DNA of 64,000 nt from Brachynemurus nebulosus (taxonomy: Eukaryota; Arthropoda; Insecta; Neuroptera; Myrmeleontidae). The position numbers were made by a program, and so were the translations under genes. Of the stretch, positions 13,951 to 22,953 are shown in pieces (within the stretch, counting starts at the first letter, position 1; each line of letters begins with the position of its first letter). Under the pieces are notes generated by a model. The model saw nothing but the letters and a program-made list of their open reading frames with translations, had not been told where the DNA came from and made no database searches. Location of the stretch: contig JAPWDM010000011.1 in the NCBI GenBank assembly GCA_035578155.1, positions 21,986,375 through 22,050,374 of the forward strand, read 5' to 3'.

Positions 13951-14240
13951 TTTCCGAATTGGACATATTTCCTAGAAACCGAAAATAACACTCAGTAAAA
14001 TGTATATATACATTTATTTATGATTGTATATATATTTCCACAGGATAACTCAAATACAAAACATCTTATTTTTACGAAATTTAGTGAAAACGTTGGAAGT
14101 CCAAAAGTCTTGGATGATTCCTTCCGCCAGACACATCCAATGGCCGGAACACGGTTTTCTGGCTATTCTTCATGAAAAAAATTAGTTTTTTTGCCAAAAT
14201 TTCCCATAGTTTAAAAGTTTTTGTAACACTTTTTTACATG
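13951..14240 (+). repeat. TA-centred dispersed repeat, copy 4, left part
   Basis: Starts in CCTAGAAACCGAAAATA, has a decayed TA core, then the right block (ACGAAATTTAGTGAAAACG and onward). It stops at ACTTTTTTACATG, where the Penelope-like element inserted, and resumes at 21339. Its own left end was lost next to the foldback that ends at 13942. Confidence 0.75.
14228..14240. repeat. Target-site duplication, left, of the Penelope-like element
   Basis: ACTTTTTTACATG, identical to 21326-21338. The outer flanks join to give a continuous copy of the TA-centred repeat. Confidence 0.8.
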
Positions 14241-14271
14241 TTTTAAATTGGGGTTTGATGACACTGAAAGT

Positions 14272-14970
14272 ATATTTTTAAGGATATTTTGGAGTGATGG
14301 TCATCAAGGAAAACAGAAGTGTGATTTTTTTCCCCTTTTAAAGGCTACCGGTTTCGACTTTTATTGTCTTCTTCTGGCCTCTGGGGAAAATTTATTAATA
14401 TAAATGTACATAGATAAAATATAAAATATAAAATATTACATTAGGTACTTACATAATATTGTATTTATGTGTCAGACTGACATTTGAGAATAAAAATAAT
14501 AACACTGATTAAAAAAGTTAAAAACAGTTAAAAATAACATTTAAAGTTTAAAATGGTTAAAATTACGAAGAAAATTATTTAAAGATTTAGATAGTTTGAA
14601 GAAACGTATAATTAAACTGTGCATCACGAAAAAACTGTGCGTTACGAAAAAACAAATTAGGATAATGTGAATGCATTTGTGAATTAATGTTCAAATGTTT
14701 TAAAATTAAAAGTAAGTATTACTGCGATGAATACCGAAAACAAAGTGCCTTCTAGTAAAATTATTTAACTTATAAAGAAAAAAAATTTTTTTTTTTAGTG
14801 AGCGTGCGCAACTTTGGTTGTTTTGACAGCCGTAGGCATAATCTTGTCAAAGTTACGGGTATATGTATTGTCTACGCAGATGGCATCGTGGTAGAGGTTG
14901 CAATTTGGCTGTACGGTATTGATCCAGCAGCTTTCGATGAAGAATCTCTTCTTATAGTTGGATTCACGTT
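14272..14970 (-). repeat. Left inverted terminal repeat of the Penelope-like element
   Basis: The reverse complement of the element's 3' end, including an antisense copy of the last part of the RT-EN coding region (matching 16814-16912) and the 3' untranslated part. The match stops at GATTCACGTT (14961-14970). The first 31 bases of the element (14241-14271) have no counterpart in the right repeat. Confidence 0.85.
14342..14380 (-). ncRNA. Degenerate hammerhead-like motif, left repeat
   Basis: On the minus strand: helix I AGGC/GCCT, core CAGAAGA (the normal core is CUGANGA, so the U is changed), helix II GAC/GTC, GAAA, CCGG, and cleavage-site GTA. The fold is kept but the core substitution probably weakens or abolishes activity. 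Confidence 0.4.
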
Positions 14971-15015
14971 CACATACACATTCACGTACACATCCCTCCG
15001 CCAGTAACCTTTTTA

Positions 15016-16917
15016 TTGTCCCTCAGCCCCAGGTTTTCGTTTTTCTCTAATAGTCAGTTTGAAATTAAAAAATCTATATATAAATCCCTGGCAGATGTCG
15101 AAGCCGCCATACATAACCTCAATGACAGTGATAAGTCCTCCATTCGACAAAAAATTTCTGAGCAACTTCTTAAAATCGCCAAAAATTTAACCATCCCCAA
15201 TTCACTAATTGATATCTTTTTGAAAAAAATCATTTCTGATACCAAAGCTTTTTTACGTAACAATAGTGACATTTGTATTTTACTTTCTGATAAAGGAAAC
15301 AAAACGGTTGTAATGAACACACAAACTTATATTCAAAATACAGATTTATTACTTAATGATGACAACATTTACAAAACCATACAGAGAGACCCTACCAATA
15401 TCTTACACAGAAAAACCACAAACTATATAAATTCTCTTATTAAAAATAATTTCATTACAGCCAACATTGGCAGATCACTGAAACCTGGTGAAATAAAACT
15501 TCCTTACATGTACTTCCTTCCAAAAATTCATAAACCTTTCACATCTGATAATGTCCCTTTCCGTCCAATCTGTTCCACCAAAAATACCATCCTCAGCAAC
15601 CTAGACAAATTTTTCAGTTCGATCCTTAGCAAAAGTTTCCATAGCAAATATGATATCTCCAACTCCTTCCTTTTCACCAGTAAAATCAACAACATTAAGC
15701 TTCCAAAGGGGTACATACTGGCCAGTCTGGATGTAAAATCGCTCTTCACCAGCTGCCCCGTGGATCTTTTTCTACAACACGTTGCTGATGAGTGGTCCAG
15801 CATCCAGCCAAACACCACTTTGGACTACAACGCCTTCATGGAGGGTCTACATCTCATCCTTTCAAACAGCTTTTTCACCACCAAATTTCACCCAAATACT
15901 TTTTTCCACCAGGTGTCTGGGTTCCCTATGGGTGCTTCCATATCAGTCATTGCCTCCAATATCATCATGGACTTGTTGGTTGACACAGCCCTGGACTCCC
16001 TTGATTGCACAGTCCCCTTTTTCTATAAGTATGTGGATGATATTTTTACGGCCATCCCCTTCGACATGATTGACCATGTCCTCGACGTCTTCAACAGTTT
16101 TCATCCGAAACTACAATTTACGATCGAAACTGAAAACAATAATACCTTAGCCTTTTTGGATACACTTGTCATAAAGAAAGATAGCGTACTCACCACCATG
16201 TGGTATAGGAAATCTTATGCGTCTACCAGAACACTCAACTTCCATTCCAGGCACCCCTTTAGCATAAAGAAAAATGTTGCAACGAACCTCATCCGTAGGT
16301 CCCTTAAATTGTCACATCCTACACATCGACCACTGGCTCTAAAAAATGCAAAAAAAATCCTTCTTTACAATAATTATCCACTGTCTCTCATCAACCAAAT
16401 TATCAAAAACCTTACCCACAAACTATACAATTCTCAACCTTCCATAGCTCCGAATGTCTCCAACCCCCCGCCTTCTTATTTCTCTATTCCGTATCTGGGC
16501 ACCTCCTCCACATCCATCTCAAAGTCCCTTCAAAAATACAAATTGAATCCTGTTTACAGTTACCCTCACGCACTTAGTAAGCTTTATACCAATATGAAAC
16601 CACATATTCCCACCTCCAACCAGCAAAATGTGGTATACATGATTTCGTGCACCGGGTGTGACAATGTTTACATTGGAAACACGAAACAATATCTTAGTGA
16701 GCGGATGAAGCAACACAAGAACAACGTTAGACAAGCCAACATGGTGTCAGGACTGGTACGGCATTCTTGGGAAAATGGGCACAGCTTCAACTTCGACACC
16801 CCCATGGTGCTCCAACGTGAATCCAACTATAAGAAGAGATTCTTCATCGAAAGCTGCTGGATCAATACCGTACAGCCAAATTGCAACCTCTACCACGATG
16901 CCATCTGCGTAGTGTAA
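15016..16917 (+). CDS. Penelope-like reverse transcriptase with GIY-YIG endonuclease, ends truncated
   Basis: Open for 633 codons. RT motifs are visible in order: motif A LASLDVKSLFTSCP (Asp about 239), motif B GFPMGAS (about 302-308), the YVDD active site (339-342) and LAFLDTLV just after it. The C-terminal GIY-YIG nuclease shows VVYMISC (about 540), VYIGNT (551-556) and IESCWI with the likely metal-binding Glu about 612. Together these would reverse-transcribe the element RNA at a nicked target in the nucleus. There is no ATG at the 5' end (the frame opens at TTG 15016; first Met codon at 15313), and the family is usually longer, so the N terminus is missing. The stop codon belongs to the inserted LTR; the original frame continues at 20727 for about 25 more codons. 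Confidence 0.9.
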   Translation: MSLSPRFSFFSNSQFEIKKSIYKSLADVEAAIHNLNDSDKSSIRQKISEQLLKIAKNLTIPNSLIDIFLKKIISDTKAFLRNNSDICILLSDKGNKTVVMNTQTYIQNTDLLLNDDNIYKTIQRDPTNILHRKTTNYINSLIKNNFITANIGRSLKPGEIKLPYMYFLPKIHKPFTSDNVPFRPICSTKNTILSNLDKFFSSILSKSFHSKYDISNSFLFTSKINNIKLPKGYILASLDVKSLFTSCPVDLFLQHVADEWSSIQPNTTLDYNAFMEGLHLILSNSFFTTKFHPNTFFHQVSGFPMGASISVIASNIIMDLLVDTALDSLDCTVPFFYKYVDDIFTAIPFDMIDHVLDVFNSFHPKLQFTIETENNNTLAFLDTLVIKKDSVLTTMWYRKSYASTRTLNFHSRHPFSIKKNVATNLIRRSLKLSHPTHRPLALKNAKKILLYNNYPLSLINQIIKNLTHKLYNSQPSIAPNVSNPPPSYFSIPYLGTSSTSISKSLQKYKLNPVYSYPHALSKLYTNMKPHIPTSNQQNVVYMISCTGCDNVYIGNTKQYLSERMKQHKNNVRQANMVSGLVRHSWENGHSFNFDTPMVLQRESNYKKRFFIESCWINTVQPNCNLYHDAICVV

Positions 16918-17342
16918 CCATATCCTTATGCTTATTTTATTTCAAACTCCGATATCTAACGTTTCTCACACTAAATAAGGAACGATTACAAAAAAATTAA
17001 CTAAAAGAATAATGATAATAACACTAGTTATCTTCTTAATTAAGTTTTATTTCGAAAAAATAATACTTTTAACAAAATGCGTCTTCTTGTTACAATGTTT
17101 CAAATTATCTCCCTTTTTTGACTCCCTTATTGGGATCTCATATCTCTATATCTCCTCATCTTCTTCTAATGTTTGTTTTATTTATTCTGACAACCGATGA
17201 CCATCATTCTAATTGTTGATTTTCCGAAAATTTACAATGAAATGTTTAATCAGAATTGTTTCGAAATTATTTATAAATAATGATTCAAAACAACATTCAA
17301 TCAATATTTAATATTATCGATAACATTTGTAACATCGTTACA
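16913..17342 (-). repeat. 3' LTR
   Basis: 430 bp, starting TGTAAC and ending GTTACA, identical to 20293-20722. Just inside it a purine-rich stretch (minus-strand ACAGGGGTTC) is a possible polypurine tract. Confidence 0.9.
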
Positions 17343-17761
17343 GAACCCCTGTTCAATTTTGAAACAATTCTTCATTTATACATAAAATTTTTACAAACAA
17401 TTTAATAGTTTCAAACATAGAAAATATTAATTAGCTGATATATGATATGATATTAAGTAGCTGACAAAAACAAAAAAAAAAAAAAAAAACATTCTTTCAA
17501 TTCATTTTATAGGGAAAAATAAGGTAATGAGCAATATAATTAACCTTTTAAGTAATTTATATAAGGAAATAAAATTTCGTCTTGTTTATGAAAATTTTTA
17601 TTGTATTTATTAGGTACTCCTTTTATTTTTATCTATTTTTTTTTTTTTTTTTTTTTTATGACTTGAAACTAAATAGAAAATTCTTTTTATATTCTGAAAC
17701 GAAACAAAAATACATTCTCAAAATTTTGCAGAACCGGCACCCAAAACAATCTCAAATTGCC

Positions 17762-18883
17762 TTAGGTCCTCAAATGTATTATACATTTTAAATGTATTGT
17801 GTTAAAAGTACCCCGAATTATTTTACTTCGTGGATGCATCATATCGTAAGTGTTTGATGCTATAAACGCTCGACACTTATAGCATACCTTATATGATGAA
17901 AAGAACTTTTTTGAACTTTTATTTCTTGTATAAATTTCCAGAAAGATCATAACTAAAATCTTTTCACTTCTCAAATACTTGACTACCTTATGTCGATCAC
18001 GTTTAAATTTTCGCAAAAGGGCTCTCAAATTGAAATTCCCCCTTCTACTTTCTAATTTGTTCGTTTGATTGATTTCACTTATTTTAGAGAATTCTACAAA
18101 ATATTCAACTGGATTTTTTATTCGATCGGATTTATTAGAAAAAGTTTCTCTATTTTCCTTTAAACTATCAGTTAACTGCATTTTATCTTGATCGGAAATC
18201 TCAGCGATAGTGGATCCAAAATTTCCTAAAAATTCTAGCGGAACTTTCATGTTTATGATTGAATTAGGATTCTGAAATTTAATTTCAGAATTACTTTCGT
18301 CTTTAATCGTTTCGATATATTTTATATTAGATATTTTATTTGTTGTATTTTCAATTGATTTTTTAGTAAATTTAGAAAAGCTACAAAAATACTTTTGTTT
18401 ATTTACTTCAAATTCGATTTTATCAGAACAAAAATCTATAATGGCTTTATATTCCCTAAAAAAATCAGTACCTAGGATAATGGGGTAATTTAAATCTTCA
18501 ATAACGAGACAATTTGCAGAAACTATTGCTTTTGATAAATTAATTTCTAAATAAATTTGTTTAGATATCGCTTTGCTCTTTTTGCCGGTAGCAGTGACAA
18601 CTTTAATTGTGTTAATAGGCATCTCCGCCACCGAATAATTTTTTAGCTGCGCATAGAAATCAGCACTAACCGCAGTAACTTCGCTGCCGCTGTCGAATAA
18701 TATTTCGGTGTCGATATCAAAAATTTTAGCATTAACAATTGGTAAGGAAACATCAGCCGTCTCTACATAATTTTGAGAAATATCCCATGTTAAATCTTCT
18801 ATAGAATTATTAAATATAGAATATATACAAGTTGAAAACAAGTCAATACTATTTACTGTCCTATTATTTTCACCCCTGTTCAA
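17762..18883 (-). CDS. Retroviral-type aspartic protease and truncated pol remnant
   Basis: 373 codons in the -1 frame relative to gag. The first codon is TTG, and the frame is open back to the slippery site at 18919-18925, so I infer it is made as a gag-pol fusion. The aspartic protease shows FDSGSEVT (active site DSG, about 64-66) and PIILGTDF (about 134-141). A following stretch with KENRETF resembles the start of a gypsy pol, but the frame then runs into unrelated sequence with no RT, RNase H or integrase motif, which I read as an internal deletion. The protease would cleave gag in the virus-like particle. Confidence 0.75.
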   Translation of the reverse strand: MNRGENNRTVNSIDLFSTCIYSIFNNSIEDLTWDISQNYVETADVSLPIVNAKIFDIDTEILFDSGSEVTAVSADFYAQLKNYSVAEMPINTIKVVTATGKKSKAISKQIYLEINLSKAIVSANCLVIEDLNYPIILGTDFFREYKAIIDFCSDKIEFEVNKQKYFCSFSKFTKKSIENTTNKISNIKYIETIKDESNSEIKFQNPNSIINMKVPLEFLGNFGSTIAEISDQDKMQLTDSLKENRETFSNKSDRIKNPVEYFVEFSKISEINQTNKLESRRGNFNLRALLRKFKRDRHKVVKYLRSEKILVMIFLEIYTRNKSSKKFFSSYKVCYKCRAFIASNTYDMMHPRSKIIRGTFNTIHLKCIIHLRT

Positions 18884-18915
18884 ATTGGACAGTTCATTAT
18901 TTTGAACAGGCGTTA

Positions 18916-20127
18916 TTAGTTTAAATTTTCATTAGTACTAATTTCAGTATCAGTTGTACTAACAGATTGTTTTTTGACATTTCGATTTTCAACAATAGCT
19001 TCAGTAGTAATTAAATTTAAATTTTCGTTTTGGCCTTTACTGTCATTATTTGTAACTAATTTTTTATTTAGAGAATTACAATTTCTAAAATTTTCATATT
19101 TATTATCTTTTCTTTCATTATAATATCCGGATTTTGTATTCGGATAAGGTTTTTCATTATAATTGGTATTTACACATGGTAATTTATCATTATTTACTGG
19201 ATGTGGTACTTCTGGAACGAATTGGATGTCGGAACGATAAAATTCGTTCCAAATCTCTAAATTTTGAATAAATTCTGATAAGCAATATGATTTGGTTCTT
19301 AAATTTAAATTTATCTCTTTTGGAAAATGATATAAGATTATATCAATAAAATTTGCATCTGAATATTTAGGAGTTAAATATTGAACTTGTTTATGCCAAA
19401 AAATAACGTGAGATACAAACTTATTTTTAACTGTTGGTCGATTATTATTTGTAATAAAATATCTTCTAATGTTATTTTGAATCCTTTCGTTCCAAAAGGT
19501 ATCTTCTATCCAACTTACAAAATCATTAAAAGTATTAATATTGTCTTTTGCGATTTCAAACAGACTCTTTACATAATGATTTAATTTTGAAACAGCAAAA
19601 TTTAGTTTAATTTTATCATTAACAATGTTACATAAATCAAAATAGTTGTTTAAATCTTCAATAAATCGTACAGGGTGCAAAATTTTTATATTATTTTCAA
19701 AAATGGGTACATTTGATTCACTCACATGGATTAAACTGTTTACCGGAAAGTGGGCGACATTCTGAAATGAAATGTTTCCCCTCGAAGATGCTTCCAGCTG
19801 TTTGAAATTGTCTTCTATTTCCTGGAAACGCTTCTCGCAGGATTCGTTGATTTTTGATAGTTTCTGGTCACATTCCTTGCTGACACAATCGAGTCGATGG
19901 TTACACTCAGATAAAATATTTTTTGTATCACCTTGTATTTTGTTTAGATTAATTTTGTTTTCTTTTGAAATGTTATCGATGCTTAATTTTAGTTCAGTGA
20001 ATAGTTTTTCGATAGTCATTTTTAGTTCTTTTGTTTCACTTGATTTGCTTATCACACTTGATTCATTTAAAAATTCAGAGTCATAACCACTTTCATTCAC
20101 TATTACGTTATTTTTTTCCATTTTCAC
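18916..20127 (-). CDS. Retrotransposon gag-like protein
   Basis: 403 codons with a good ATG at 20127, about 165 bp after the 5' LTR. The N-terminal third (about 30-110) is charged and heptad-like, probably coiled coil. The middle (about 150-300) holds a capsid-like segment (LHPVRFIEDLNNYF near 150). The C-terminal part is Asn/Lys rich. No CCHC zinc knuckle is visible. It would form the particle that packages the element RNA. The stop codon lies directly after a UUUAAAC heptamer. Confidence 0.75.
   Translation of the reverse strand: MKMEKNNVIVNESGYDSEFLNESSVISKSSETKELKMTIEKLFTELKLSIDNISKENKINLNKIQGDTKNILSECNHRLDCVSKECDQKLSKINESCEKRFQEIEDNFKQLEASSRGNISFQNVAHFPVNSLIHVSESNVPIFENNIKILHPVRFIEDLNNYFDLCNIVNDKIKLNFAVSKLNHYVKSLFEIAKDNINTFNDFVSWIEDTFWNERIQNNIRRYFITNNNRPTVKNKFVSHVIFWHKQVQYLTPKYSDANFIDIILYHFPKEINLNLRTKSYCLSEFIQNLEIWNEFYRSDIQFVPEVPHPVNNDKLPCVNTNYNEKPYPNTKSGYYNERKDNKYENFRNCNSLNKKLVTNNDSKGQNENLNLITTEAIVENRNVKKQSVSTTDTEISTNENLN
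18919..18925 (-). promoter_or_regulatory. -1 ribosomal frameshift site UUUAAAC
   Basis: In the gag frame the last codons read AAT TTA AAC TAA. TTTAAAC is an ideal X-XXY-YYZ slippery heptamer, and the -1 frame after it is exactly the open frame leading into the protease. I did not resolve a downstream pseudoknot. Confidence 0.7.
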
Positions 20128-20274
20128 TTTTGTTTAATTTTCTTCTTTTATTTAGAAATATTTTATATAGATTTTAATTTTAAACTTAATATTACGTTTT
20201 AATTTTGCTTTTTATTAACATATTTTCAACATTTTATTTGTTTAGAAACGTGTTCACTATCTTCGTGATTTATC

Positions 20275-20290
20275 ACTTGAGGGGTCACCA
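20275..20290 (-). promoter_or_regulatory. Primer binding site
   Basis: Two bases inside the 5' LTR the minus strand reads TGGTGACCCCTCAAGT. It starts with TGG as expected for pairing with the CCA end of a tRNA. I do not assign the tRNA. Confidence 0.55.
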
Positions 20291-20292
20291 TT

Positions 20293-20722
20293 TGTAACCA
20301 TATCCTTATGCTTATTTTATTTCAAACTCCGATATCTAACGTTTCTCACACTAAATAAGGAACGATTACAAAAAAATTAACTAAAAGAATAATGATAATA
20401 ACACTAGTTATCTTCTTAATTAAGTTTTATTTCGAAAAAATAATACTTTTAACAAAATGCGTCTTCTTGTTACAATGTTTCAAATTATCTCCCTTTTTTG
20501 ACTCCCTTATTGGGATCTCATATCTCTATATCTCCTCATCTTCTTCTAATGTTTGTTTTATTTATTCTGACAACCGATGACCATCATTCTAATTGTTGAT
20601 TTTCCGAAAATTTACAATGAAATGTTTAATCAGAATTGTTTCGAAATTATTTATAAATAATGATTCAAAACAACATTCAATCAATATTTAATATTATCGA
20701 TAACATTTGTAACATCGTTACA
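20293..20722 (-). repeat. 5' LTR
   Basis: 430 bp, identical to 16913-17342 as far as I can read. It starts the element on the minus strand. Confidence 0.9.
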
Positions 20723-21216
20723 GTAGACAATACATATACCCGTAACTTTGACAAGATTATGCCTACGGCTGTCAAAACAACCAAAGTTGCGCACGCTCAC
20801 TAAAAAAAAAATTTTTTTTCTTTATAAGTTAAATAATTTTACTAGAAGGCACTTTGTTTTCGGTATTCATCGCAGTAATACTTACTTTTAATTTTAAAAC
20901 ATTTGAACATTAATTCACAAATGCATTCACATTATCCTAATTTGTTTTTTCGTAACGCACAGTTTTTTCGTGATGCACAGTTTAATTATACGTTTCTTCA
21001 AACTATCTAAATCTTTAAATAATTTTCTTCGTAATTTTAACCATTTTAAACTTTAAATGTTATTTTTAACTGTTTTTAACTTTTTTAATCAGTGTTATTA
21101 TTTTTATTCTCAAATGTCAGTCTGACACATAAATACAATATTATGTAAGTACCTAATGTAATATTTTATATTTTATATTTTATCTATGTACATTTATATT
21201 AATAAATTTTCCCCAG

Positions 21217-21255
21217 AGGCCAGAAGAAGACAATAAAAGTCGAAACCGGTAGCCT
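21217..21255 (+). ncRNA. Degenerate hammerhead-like motif, right repeat
   Basis: AGGC (21217-21220), CAGAAGA, helix II GAC/GTC, GAAA, CCGG, GTA, GCCT. It is the same sequence as the left-repeat copy, with the same U-to-A change in the core. Confidence 0.4.
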
Positions 21256-21325
21256 TTAAAAGGGGAAAAAAATCACACTTCTGTTTTCCTTGATGACCAT
21301 CACTCCAAAATATCCTTAAAAATAT

Positions 21326-21338
21326 ACTTTTTTACATG
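21326..21338. repeat. Target-site duplication, right, of the Penelope-like element
   Basis: ACTTTTTTACATG, identical to 14228-14240. Confidence 0.8.
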
Positions 21339-21472
21339 ATTAGAAAGAAGAGAAAAATCACATAAAAAAGGTTTTAAACCATTATTCTGTGTAAACTGGT
21401 TTCCGACAAAAACTAATTTTTATAAACGGAAATTCGCTATGTTATGTAGGATGCTACTGCACCGGTATTTTT
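21339..21472 (+). repeat. TA-centred dispersed repeat, copy 4, right part
   Basis: Continues copy 4 with the block AAATCACATAAAAAAGG, then CGGAAATTCGCTATGTTATG, and ends near GGTATTTTT as in copies 1 and 3. Confidence 0.75.
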
Positions 21473-21911
21473 TTTATTTGTACCAAATTCATAATATACA
21501 ACTTCCGATCCTGTATATATTTATTTATATAAAACAGAAGCAAATATTATTATTATAGAAAACACAAAAATACATACGTACATAAAATTTTAGTAATAAA
21601 ACAGCTTTTCTAATTCGTTTGTTTACTTGTTCAGTTCACTAGAAACTTTACATTCGTCTTGACTTACTGCTTCTATACGGGCAAATATAGTGTCAGTTAT
21701 GTAAAAACTTGTAAGAACGAGTCAAGAAAAGCAAGCAAGAAAATACAGAAAAGTAAAAAAAAAAAAATCTGGTGCAAGTTGATTCGGTTAGTTTTATTGC
21801 CGTCAGTGGCGACGTCCGCAAATAAACAAAATGACCGCTATCGAATAACTCTTTAACATTATATGTAAGGTACTGTTAAAACAACAAGAAAATTGAAGTG
21901 AAGTTCTTAAA
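21473..21911. other. Intergenic DNA, no gene seen
   Basis: No recognisable signal; the frame at 21659-21856 has no domain. Confidence 0.5.
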
Positions 21912-21913
21912 TA

Positions 21914-22488
21914 CACACACCGGCATAGTTAGCGGAACATACAAAATATCTCTAAAAATCGAACAAACTATTTAATTTTAAGAAACTATTAGTCTTATTT
22001 AATTATTCACTTTAAATTACATGTTCACAAGTCGATATACCTTTATTTTCGTTAGCAAAAGCAATTAACCATATGAAATGCTAAATTTTTGGAATCTTAT
22101 GTCGTCTAAGATTCATTTAAGTTAAAGATTATTTAACAAATAGAAAATAAAACACAGCGTTTTGATACCGCGTGCTTCCTCCCGTGCCCTTGTCAATGCT
22201 TCCATTCGTCTTGCTATACTCAAAATGATGTTATCTATAGTCTCCTGAAGCAAACTTTACCCTTTTTTAATTACGCCAGTCTGAAGCTCGACCACATTGA
22301 GAAGAAATGGCATTTGAGTTCGAAAGTGACAGACCTCTTAAAAAGATTTTAAGAACAATTCTATGAAAAGTCAATTGATTCATTACTTCAATATTATTTT
22401 AAGTGAAAATGAAAAAAAAACAACCAACTTTGTTTAATAAATAAGTTTTTATATTTCTTTTATGTTCCGCTAATTATGCCGGTGTGTG
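21914..22488 (-). mobile_element. Deleted Tc1/mariner-type element
   Basis: Terminal inverted repeats of about 28 bp (CACACACCGGCATAGTTAGC at the left, its counterpart at the right with one change) are flanked by TA on both sides. The 575-bp body retains the C-terminal end of a Tc1-like transposase on the minus strand, so it is an internally deleted copy. Confidence 0.75.
22168..22320 (-). pseudogene. Tc1-like transposase, C-terminal remnant
   Basis: Minus-strand translation across two frames gives a degenerate counterpart of the family motif that normally reads NPIENVW, then a stretch reading LLQETIDNIILSIARRMEAL, matching the 'L.SM..R....' tail near the C terminus of Tc1 transposases. The rest of the DD34E catalytic domain and the DNA-binding domain are gone, and the frame is broken. 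Confidence 0.6.
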
Positions 22489-22744
22489 TATTTTGATGTT
22501 AACTTGTTCGCTGCTAGTTATAGACTGATTCAAAAATTTATAATAAACTGACGTAATTAGTTCTTTACTGAAACTTCATCCTCAATGGTTTTTCGTATAT
22601 ATACACAATGAATTGGCAACTTTAAAATATTATATTTAATGTTTGAATATTAACGTGATTTTCTTACTAAGAAATTCTAGGGCCACTTATAACGATGAAG
22701 CCAATGACAAATTTTAAAAATAATCTTTACAATACTAGGCACTA

Positions 22745-22953
22745 GAATTACCCGCAGCTTCTTCTGCGTGGTATTTGAGATTACGACATCAAATTAAATA
22801 AGTACAGTGTATACTTGCCAAGCTTTAGTATTGTGTCAAATAACAAGAATCAATAGTGACACAGGAATGTTTTTCCAAGATAAAAAGTAGCCTATATACT
22901 TCTCTTTCTCCCAAACTATATGTACCTATATAAAGTTTCAAATTGACTGGTTA
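22745..22953 (+). other. Possible RTE-type retroposon 3' fragment
   Basis: Contains CCCGCAGCTTCTTCTGCGTG and AAAGTAGCCTATAT, blocks I know from 3' ends of RTE-type LINEs and their SINEs in insects. It is too short and diverged to assign firmly. Confidence 0.3.

Larger units (their letters stand above)
16913..20722 (-). mobile_element. Ty3/gypsy-type LTR retrotransposon, internally deleted
   Basis: A 3,810-bp element on the minus strand with two 430-bp LTRs (16913-17342 and 20293-20722) that I see as identical, TG...CA ends, and a 4-bp target duplication GTAG (16909-16912, 20723-20726). Identical LTRs mean a recent insertion. Minus-strand order: 5' LTR (20722-20293), primer site, gag, protease, a short pol remnant, then the 3' LTR. 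RT, RNase H and integrase are absent, so it must have used enzymes from another copy. The assignment to Ty3/gypsy rests on the 4-bp duplication, the gag-protease order and the DSG protease; other LTR clades are possible. Confidence 0.85.
14241..21325 (+). mobile_element. Penelope-like element, interrupted by an LTR element
   Basis: This retroelement is bounded by a 13-bp target duplication. It has inverted terminal repeats (left 14272-14970; right 16814-16912 continuing at 20727-21325) around a body encoding reverse transcriptase plus GIY-YIG endonuclease. Inverted or partial-tandem terminal repeats and hammerhead-like motifs are hallmarks of Penelope-like elements. Without the 3,810-bp LTR insertion and its 4-bp duplication the element is about 3.3 kb. 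The body is 5'-truncated where it meets the left repeat, so the copy is probably not autonomous. Confidence 0.88.

Noticed and set aside
14798..15007. 69-codon plus-strand frame before the Penelope ORF
   Set aside because: It lies in the left inverted repeat, which there is the antisense of the RT-EN C-terminal coding region; it is a mirror frame, not a gene.
17012..17200. 62-codon frame present identically at 20392-20580
   Set aside because: Both lie in the LTRs, on the strand opposite to the element. Identity follows from LTR identity.
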